A stretch of DNA of 11,561 bases from Promethearchaeota archaeon (GTDB taxonomy: Archaea > Asgardarchaeota > Lokiarchaeia > Sigynarchaeales > SOKP01): assembly GCA_016839425.1 (NCBI GenBank), contig JAEOUI010000060.1:1-11561 (forward strand). The letters run 5' to 3'. The notes below the pieces were generated by a model. That model did no database searches, had not been told where the DNA came from, and saw only the letters and a program-made list of their open reading frames with translations. Below are positions 6,875 through 11,561 of the stretch, piece after piece; the stretch's first letter is position 1, and each line of letters starts with the position of its first letter. Position numbers and translations under genes: made by a program.

Positions 6875-8305
6875 TTAAAATATTTTTCTCTTGGATCTTT
6901 TTGCCCTCAAATATATGTAGAATATATTGATGGCTATAAAAACGATTATAACTACCCCTTGCAACCATGGCGTGTCTGCCCAGAACGAAACGCCTAAGAG
7001 CGTCAGGAGCAAGTTAGTCGTCATTTCTTTTAAGAACTCACCCTTTTGCATCTTTTCCTCCAAGCGTTCGCGAATAATTCTGTCAGTTTCGATGTCTTGG
7101 CCGTATTCCTTGATGAGCTTTGTGATGTCCTCGTCTTGTCCCATATAATTTAGGGCTTTCGTTGGGTTGATGATCCAATCGTTCAATATAGCGTTCGTGA
7201 GGAATGATTTAGTTTGAAAAATAAAGCAATTATTGATAAAATCGTAATAATTCTTCAAATCGAACTGATCGTCTTTCTGTTCTTTCGAAAGTATGGTGTA
7301 TTTTCCAAACACATCTTTTTTTTCAAATTTTTGTTGAAAATCGTAGACGATTCTCAATGCGTTTACGAATTTGCTCTCGTAAAACGTATTTCTGTCTCTT
7401 GCCCTGAAAATTACCACGGTAGGGATGAAAACCGTGTCGTTAAGATTATTAATCACTAAAAATTCGGAATAGCGCCAATTTAATTTTATTAATTCTACAA
7501 TAATGTTGCGAGCAATTTGGATTAGCTTGTAAAGCGTTTTATCAGCTCCTTCCTCGCTCGTTCGACATGACATTATAAGTTTATCACCATCAAAATGTCC
7601 GAGTATATTTTCCTTAATTATTTTAAAACCACGTGTTTCGTTGTATTTCTTGTCTACGGTGATTGTAAATCCCCAGAATCGTGCTTGAGGAAAACAACTA
7701 GAAAGAAAGTGACGAGAATCCGTGAAACTACCCGGGATCTTTAGAATCACATGTATTTCGTTATTTCCTTCTGGAATGCGATAGGATCTCCAATCGAGTT
7801 CAACTTTATGCGCCTTTGATTTTACTTCCTTATTCCAGTTCTTTTTATAGTACACATGGGCACCATTAACGATTCGAAAATTAACTTCTTTATCGAATCG
7901 CAATTCCTTCAAGGAAGCGCCGATGTGCTCTATTTCAGGTTTTAATTGGTTCGTGAGAATGTTTGTTTTATAATAATAATCCTTTATTCCTGCCTTGATC
8001 AGGAGGTTAGTCAACGATTCCTTGGAAGAAATTTTTCCCTTGTTTAATAATTTCTTTACATGTTGTTTGATTTCTCCTTTAATTCTAATTTTGTCCTGTT
8101 CTTTATTTTGTCTTTCTTGTTTCCTCTTGTTCTTGAGTTGTTCGCTTTTTCTCTTCCTTTGTTCAATTTCATCTGCTGAAAGCCCTTTCTTGTCTTTTTC
8201 CTCTCCTTCCTCTTCTTCGACTTCTTCCTCTCCCTCTTCTTCCTCCTCAATTTCCCCTTCTTCGTCAATGATCAAAAAATCGTTCTTTGGGACCTTTTCA
8301 CTCAT
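6875..8305 (-). CDS. Unknown protein: acidic N-terminal tract, soluble domain, C-terminal membrane anchor
   Basis: I do not recognise a family for this 476-residue protein. Residues 14-38 are an almost pure Glu tract, followed by a Lys/Arg/Glu/Gln-rich stretch (48-90) likely to be a charged helix or coiled coil. A globular mixed alpha/beta region follows at about 95-395, with motifs such as DWRSYRIPEG (171-180) and IPGSFTDSRHF (190-200). Residues 395-428 are again charged and helical. The C terminus has a short hydrophobic segment (430-442), a turn with ADTP, then one clear membrane span (447-467) followed by the basic tail RAKRSKRKIF. No signal peptide is seen, so the layout is that of a tail-anchored or hairpin-anchored protein with the bulk in the cytoplasm. 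The start ATG at 8305 is supported by an AGGAG motif upstream. It lies 187 bp downstream of a multipass membrane protein on the same strand. Confidence 0.85.
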   Translation of the reverse strand: MSEKVPKNDFLIIDEEGEIEEEEEGEEEVEEEEGEEKDKKGLSADEIEQRKRKSEQLKNKRKQERQNKEQDKIRIKGEIKQHVKKLLNKGKISSKESLTNLLIKAGIKDYYYKTNILTNQLKPEIEHIGASLKELRFDKEVNFRIVNGAHVYYKKNWNKEVKSKAHKVELDWRSYRIPEGNNEIHVILKIPGSFTDSRHFLSSCFPQARFWGFTITVDKKYNETRGFKIIKENILGHFDGDKLIMSCRTSEEGADKTLYKLIQIARNIIVELIKLNWRYSEFLVINNLNDTVFIPTVVIFRARDRNTFYESKFVNALRIVYDFQQKFEKKDVFGKYTILSKEQKDDQFDLKNYYDFINNCFIFQTKSFLTNAILNDWIINPTKALNYMGQDEDITKLIKEYGQDIETDRIIRERLEEKMQKGEFLKEMTTNLLLTLLGVSFWADTPWLQGVVIIVFIAINIFYIYLRAKRSKRKIF

Positions 8306-8316
8306 TGTTATGCATT

Positions 8317-8322
8317 CTCTCC
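8317..8322 (-). promoter_or_regulatory. Shine-Dalgarno of the tail-anchored protein gene
   Basis: The minus strand reads TTAGGAGAGAATGCATAACA before the ATG at 8305. AGGAGA ends 11 bases before the start, a little long but the only strong purine motif here. An ATG between them (minus strand, from about 8313) is out of frame. The site supports the start at 8305. Confidence 0.45.
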
Positions 8323-8360
8323 TAAGTCTTATATTTTTTTTAATTATAATTTTTAATTTG

Positions 8361-8395
8361 CGCTTGTAAAAAAAGATATCCGCTTTTGTAAAAAA
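8361..8395. repeat. Pair of short direct repeats upstream of the tail-anchored protein gene
   Basis: CGCTTGTAAAAAAA (8361-8374) and CGCTTTTGTAAAAAA (8381-8395) are near-identical and start exactly 20 bp apart, about two helical turns, with a GATATC palindrome (8375-8380) between. They lie 56-90 bp upstream of the start codon at 8305. Tandem sites with this spacing can be an operator for a dimeric regulator, but in such A+T-rich DNA chance is possible. Confidence 0.35.
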
Positions 8396-8474
8396 TCGAA
8401 CAATGATTTATTTATTCAATTTTTTATTTTTACTTCAATCAGTTCGATTTAATAAACAGGAACAGTCTAATATT

Positions 8475-8486
8475 AAAAAGAAAAAA
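8475..8486 (-). terminator. T-rich tract after the multipass membrane protein gene
   Basis: AAAAAGAAAAAA on the plus strand reads as TTTTTTCTTTTT on the minus strand, starting 7 bases after the stop codon at 8493. It fits an archaeal oligo-T terminator and suggests that this gene and the one 187 bp downstream may be separate transcripts. Confidence 0.4.
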
Positions 8487-8492
8487 TGAAGA

Positions 8493-9572
8493 TTAAAACT
8501 CAGATTCTTCCATCTTCACAAAAGTGTACAGGAAAACGACGATAAAAATGAATGCTAGCAGGTTTAGGGTTATTACTCTTACCCATTCGGAAACTATGGA
8601 TGTTTCAATGTCGTAGATGAATAAATTCGATCCCATGAAGACAGCAGCTAGTATATAACCAAAGAGATGGGAACTAAACTTCTTGTTCTTGCTCTTGCCC
8701 GTGAAAAAATTCACGATTGATACGATCAAAACTATAACGAATCCGAGGTTGTAGAAAAAGTCGACAATGGGATACTTGCCCGTAATTTCGTTGGCGTAAG
8801 CAAGGATCATGAGCCCGACGGTAAGTAATACTTCCAAAATGGCGATATATAGCATGGTTTGATCTTTTTTCGGGTCGGACCACAGTTGCTCGTATTCACT
8901 TACTCCACTGTTTGCAAATAAAACCAACAAGGATCCTATCGCTAAGGCCGTACAGAGACAATACGAAAATATCATCACGAGATCGAGCATTGGGATCCAC
9001 ACGCTTTGAAAAAGGTAAATAGGAAGTTTCAAGTAATCTGGAATAATGCTCACCGTGCAAAAGATTGGTAAGATAGCCGCAGCGATGGCGAGTATCTTTG
9101 TTATAAGAGGAATATTTTGTTTTTCGTCCCAGTTGGTTTTTCTAAAGGTAGTTAGTTGCCACATCATGGATGCAAAGCTCAGGATGGATACTACGGGTGT
9201 GATCAAGGGAAACACGAATACGAACAAGACGAATAAGGCGTTGATGCCGTAAAAGATTTTCAAGCGTAGCGGAATGATGTTCGTGTGTTTTTCCATGGAA
9301 TCAATCGTATCTGCAAAACGATTCGCAAATAACACCAAGAAATAAAACCAAGAGACTGCGTAGGTGAAAGGAGTTATGAACTTCACGATGATATCGCTCA
9401 AGAGGGGATCGCTTGTCCACCACACGCTAAAATCTGTAAAATTAAATACCAAGAAAATCGCAACGGGTACAAGGAAGATCGCTAGGAGAACGAAAAGGCG
9501 ACTTACCATAATGTTTTTTATCGTGAACGGCATGATATCATTTTTTAGTTTTCGTATTTTATGTAATAACAT
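8493..9572 (-). CDS. Multipass integral membrane protein of unknown function
   Basis: This 359-residue protein is dominated by hydrophobic segments. I count about nine or ten spans, near 25-44, 62-84, 104-121, 122-140, 155-175, 193-219, 238-260, 268-290, 300-319 and 330-352. Connecting loops are short; the largest are 143-154 (FRKTNWDEKQNI) and 221-237 (NSGVSEYEQLWSDPKKD). The C terminus is short and acidic (KMEESEF). I see no transport signature, ATP-binding motif or catalytic motif, so I give no function. The first ATG is at 9572, and a second Met (residue 14, ATG at 9533, MPFTIKN) just before the first span is an alternative. A minus-strand TATA-like AATTTTTATAA (9588-9598) would place transcription start near 9565-9572, which favours either a leaderless start at 9572 or the start at 9533. 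It lies 158 bp downstream of the LRR gene on the same strand. Confidence 0.85.
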   Translation of the reverse strand: MLLHKIRKLKNDIMPFTIKNIMVSRLFVLLAIFLVPVAIFLVFNFTDFSVWWTSDPLLSDIIVKFITPFTYAVSWFYFLVLFANRFADTIDSMEKHTNIIPLRLKIFYGINALFVLFVFVFPLITPVVSILSFASMMWQLTTFRKTNWDEKQNIPLITKILAIAAAILPIFCTVSIIPDYLKLPIYLFQSVWIPMLDLVMIFSYCLCTALAIGSLLVLFANSGVSEYEQLWSDPKKDQTMLYIAILEVLLTVGLMILAYANEITGKYPIVDFFYNLGFVIVLIVSIVNFFTGKSKNKKFSSHLFGYILAAVFMGSNLFIYDIETSIVSEWVRVITLNLLAFIFIVVFLYTFVKMEESEF

Positions 9573-9587
9573 TATATTATTTCGAAG

Positions 9588-9598
9588 TTATAAAAATT
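9588..9598 (-). promoter_or_regulatory. Candidate TATA box for the multipass membrane protein gene
   Basis: The minus strand reads AATTTTTATAA about 16-26 bases upstream of the ATG at 9572. At the usual archaeal spacing the mRNA would begin at or just after that ATG, so it bears on which of the two starts is used. The element is only moderately close to the consensus. Confidence 0.35.
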
Positions 9599-9730
9599 TG
9601 CGTTCAATGGGATTGATTTCAGCAAGTTCGGGTTCCAAATGTCGTTGATCTCTTCTTCGTTAAAAATAATTCTTATTTCATCTTTTCAACTGAAACTCGT
9701 TTTCATATAATTCGTATTAAAATTCGATCA

Positions 9731-10936
9731 TTATAACCTTATTTCGACACCTCTCAGTTCTAGATGTCTCATGATTGATTTTGTGCTTGAATCGGGATTT
9801 TTTACAAGGGGATTCCCTTTCAAATGGAGTTTTTTGAGCGATATAAGGTTCTTAAAAGACAATGGAAGCGTTTTCAGCCTATTCTTGCTTAACTTTAGAT
9901 ATTCAAGCAACGCGAGATTTCCAATAGATCCAGGTAGCGATTCTGATTCGTTATTATATAAATCCAATTCTTTAAGCGATTGAAGGTTTCCGATTGATTC
10001 GGGAAGTGTTTTTAATTGATTTCGATATAAATATAACGATTGAAGCGATGTGAGATTGCCAATCGAATCTGGAAGAGATTCTAAAACATTACAGGACACA
10101 TATTTCAATCCACCCAGATCCAAGGTTTTAATTGATTTAAGATTGCCAATAGACTCTGGGAGCGATTCTATTTCGTTGATGGCAAGATTTAACTCTTGAA
10201 GCGAAGCAAGGTTTCCGATGGATTCAGGGAGCGATTCCAATTGATTATCCCATATTAATAATTCCTTAAGCGATGTGAGGTTTCCAATCGTTTCTGGAAT
10301 TGATTTTAATCTATTTTCCGATAGATCCAAAACCTCGAGGGAAGTTAACTTGCTAATGTCCTTTACCTTATTTATATCGTCCAGTTTTATATTACTCAGA
10401 TTTAAAATACCGTACACTACTGGGAATTTCTTTTTTTTGAATTCTACAAATTCACATTCAGGAAACATCCTTTCGATTTCTCCGTTATTTAAATAAGTCA
10501 AAAATCCTTCTTTATTCAAAAATTTGACAACGGGAGGAAATCCCTTGCGTAATCTACTGACGATCTCGCGTTTAAACACTTTCTTGACAGTTGGATCTCC
10601 TGCTTCTGTAAGTCTTTTCAGCAAGGGAAAGGCCACGCTTCTATGAAGCAAGCACGAATCGTATCCGTGCTCTGTCCATGCCTGCAAGTTAGAACAATGG
10701 CCCCAAAACTCCTCTTCAGGACTTATATCTAAGTCTATAAATTCACCTGCGCGATCCTCTTGTTCCATTTCGTCTATGGAGGAGATGTCGTTGAATTCTC
10801 CAACTTGATCCACTGGAATGTTAAAGGCGAGGTACTTACATTGTCGGAAATTTTCGCCATCTACATAGATGTTGGTTTTTTCATCTTCTAGCTTGAGCGT
10901 GATGTAGTCGTTGACCTTGAATTCTTTTTGTGCCAT
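9731..10936 (-). CDS. Leucine-rich repeat protein with Asgard-type N-terminal domain
   Basis: This 401-residue protein has two parts. Residues 1-180 form a non-repeat domain with FWGHCSNLQAWTEHGYDS (77-94) and PLLKRLTEAGD (104-114), a pattern I recall preceding LRRs in Lokiarchaeial proteins. Residues about 195-378 hold around eight LRRs of 23 residues with the form LxxLPxSIGNLxSLxxLxLxxN; for example LESLPESIGNLASLQELNL (233-251). One repeat is longer: after TLDLGG (271-276) there is a six-residue insertion (LKYVSC) before the next LESLP. A short C-terminal cap follows (LVKN...ELRGVEIRL). No signal peptide or membrane span is seen, so the protein is probably cytoplasmic and acts as a protein-binding scaffold; the partner is unknown. 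Its ATG lies only 2 bp after the stop of the upstream helical-repeat gene, so the two are almost surely one operon, with a purine-rich GAGAGAAGAG as possible ribosome site. Confidence 0.92.
   Translation of the reverse strand: MAQKEFKVNDYITLKLEDEKTNIYVDGENFRQCKYLAFNIPVDQVGEFNDISSIDEMEQEDRAGEFIDLDISPEEEFWGHCSNLQAWTEHGYDSCLLHRSVAFPLLKRLTEAGDPTVKKVFKREIVSRLRKGFPPVVKFLNKEGFLTYLNNGEIERMFPECEFVEFKKKKFPVVYGILNLSNIKLDDINKVKDISKLTSLEVLDLSENRLKSIPETIGNLTSLKELLIWDNQLESLPESIGNLASLQELNLAINEIESLPESIGNLKSIKTLDLGGLKYVSCNVLESLPDSIGNLTSLQSLYLYRNQLKTLPESIGNLQSLKELDLYNNESESLPGSIGNLALLEYLKLSKNRLKTLPLSFKNLISLKKLHLKGNPLVKNPDSSTKSIMRHLELRGVEIRL
9803..10354 (-). repeat. Tandem 69-bp leucine-rich repeat coding units
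   Basis: About eight LRR units of 23 codons, recognisable on the plus strand by recurring GATTCTGGGAGCGATTC-like segments. One unit carries an 18-bp insertion near 10093-10110. Neighbouring units share long stretches of similar bases, suggesting growth by duplication within the gene. Confidence 0.7.
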
Positions 10937-10938
10937 TT

Positions 10939-11561
10939 TTATTCTCTTCTCTCGTTAATCGTCTTTTTAGCAATCTTTAGGAAAAAATCCCTCTTAGTTT
11001 CTTCAGATGTATTTATCACATTGATGTAGGCTGGATCCTTTATTAATTCGTCAAAATTCTCGTAAAAATCACCAGAAAGTCTATTTTCCACGCCCCATTT
11101 AGCGAGTTCCACTCCTTGCCTTAATTTGTCAAAATAAAAGAAAAAGTATTCCGGTGCTCCGTTCTCGACGCCCCACTTGGCTAAATCAAGATTCGTCCCA
11201 AAATCGTCTAAATTCGCGTAAAAAACCAAGGGGGCGTTATTCTCAACTGCCCATTTCACGATATCCTCGTGCTGCACGATTGTATCAAAAAGCTGATAGA
11301 AGTCGGGAGGAGTGCCGTGTTTTACGCCCCACTTGGCCAATTTTGGACATACCTTGAGTTTCTCAATAAACGAAAAGAACTCTCTTGGGGCCTCGTTTTT
11401 CGCACCCCACGACGCAAGTTCGAGATTGTCCCTAATTTTTTCGAAATTGGCGAAGAATTCCCAAGGAACCTCGTTTTCCACGCACCACATTGCTAAATCT
11501 GGATCTTTTTTTACTTTTGTAAAAAATTGGAAAAATCCCCAAGAATCTCCGTTTTTGACGG
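10939..11561 (-). CDS. Helical-repeat protein of 26-residue units, 5'-truncated by window edge
   Basis: The frame stays open to the window edge, so the ATG at 11490 is an internal Met of a repeat and not the start; 207 codons plus stop are visible. The body is six complete units of exactly 26 residues (11487-11020) plus most of a seventh at the edge. Each starts with Trp. The shared pattern is W1-G-V-E-N-x-A-P8, F11-[FY]12, [FL]15-[DE]16, and L24-A-K26; WGVENGAPEYFFFYFDKL shows it well. This predicts two short helices joined by a proline loop, stacked as an alpha-solenoid. The C terminus ends with a degenerate cap (EETKRDFFLKIAKKTINERRE). The unit is shorter than ankyrin (33) or TPR (34) repeats, though the opening WxVENGAP resembles ankyrin-like repeats of giant viruses and amoebae. 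I know no named family that fits. Probably a protein-interaction scaffold in the same operon as the LRR protein 2 bp downstream. Confidence 0.85.
   Translation of the reverse strand, partial: VKNGDSWGFFQFFTKVKKDPDLAMWCVENEVPWEFFANFEKIRDNLELASWGAKNEAPREFFSFIEKLKVCPKLAKWGVKHGTPPDFYQLFDTIVQHEDIVKWAVENNAPLVFYANLDDFGTNLDLAKWGVENGAPEYFFFYFDKLRQGVELAKWGVENRLSGDFYENFDELIKDPAYINVINTSEETKRDFFLKIAKKTINERRE
11020..11561 (-). repeat. Tandem 78-bp (26-codon) coding repeats
   Basis: Six full units in perfect 26-residue register plus a partial seventh that runs off the window. Spacing is exact with no insertion or deletion, while the DNA of the units has diverged, so the array is old and kept by selection on the protein fold and not a fresh tandem duplication. 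Confidence 0.8.

Noticed and set aside
8056..8268. Minus-strand open frame of Lys/Arg-rich residues
   Set aside because: It lies inside the acidic/charged region of the tail-anchored protein gene in another frame and has no independent support.
7995..8369. Plus-strand open frame of 124 codons, very Ser-rich with hydrophobic stretches
   Set aside because: It is the antisense of the Glu/Lys-rich N-terminal tract of the gene at 8305-6875; GAA/GAG codons read backwards give Ser/Phe/Leu. The composition is fully explained by that shadow.
9803..10354. Regularly spaced repeats that could suggest a CRISPR array
   Set aside because: The 69-bp period is in frame and encodes 23-residue LRRs; there are no identical repeats with unique spacers.
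11488..11490. ATG as start of the 26-residue repeat protein
   Set aside because: The frame continues to the window edge with another unit of the same repeat (GFFQFFTKVKKDPDLAM just upstream), and this Met sits at the last position of that unit.

Overview
The window looks like a piece of an Asgard (Lokiarchaeia-type) archaeal chromosome. The reasons are a Rab/Ras-like small GTPase with the WDFGGEERF switch II typical of that group, a deoxyhypusine synthase homologue, an agmatinase of archaeal type, an LRR protein with the FWGHCSNLQAW-type N-terminal domain I associate with Lokiarchaeia, A+T-rich intergenic DNA with archaeal TATA boxes, and few Shine-Dalgarno sites. The assignment comes from gene content and recalled family features, not from a database search.

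Layout. (1) 1-969, plus strand: 3' part of a radical SAM enzyme with its CxxxCxxC cluster motif; the 5' end is outside the window. (2) 6000-1086, minus strand: a tight run argS (arginyl-tRNA synthetase) > speB-like agmatinase > dys/speY-like deoxyhypusine synthase homologue > M29 metallo-aminopeptidase. The first three are separated by 1-10 bp and are probably one transcript, joining arginine charging to polyamine/hypusine metabolism. (3) 6001-6248: intergenic region between divergent genes, with a clear TATA box for the next gene. (4) 6249-6816, plus strand: small GTPase whose P-loop lies upstream of every canonical in-frame start codon; an ATG at 6249 is one base out of frame. (5) 8305-6875, minus: protein of unknown function with an acidic head and a C-terminal membrane anchor. 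(6) 9572-8493, minus: multipass membrane protein of unknown function. (7) 11561-9731, minus: two genes 2 bp apart, an alpha-helical repeat protein built of exact 26-residue units (continuing past the window edge) and an LRR protein.

The left half is core metabolism and translation. The right half is typical Asgard accessory content: GTPase, membrane proteins and two repeat-scaffold proteins. I found no tRNA, rRNA, CRISPR array, transposase or integrase. The strongest leads are the 26-residue repeat family, the displaced GTPase start, and the altered active site of the deoxyhypusine synthase homologue beside an agmatinase.
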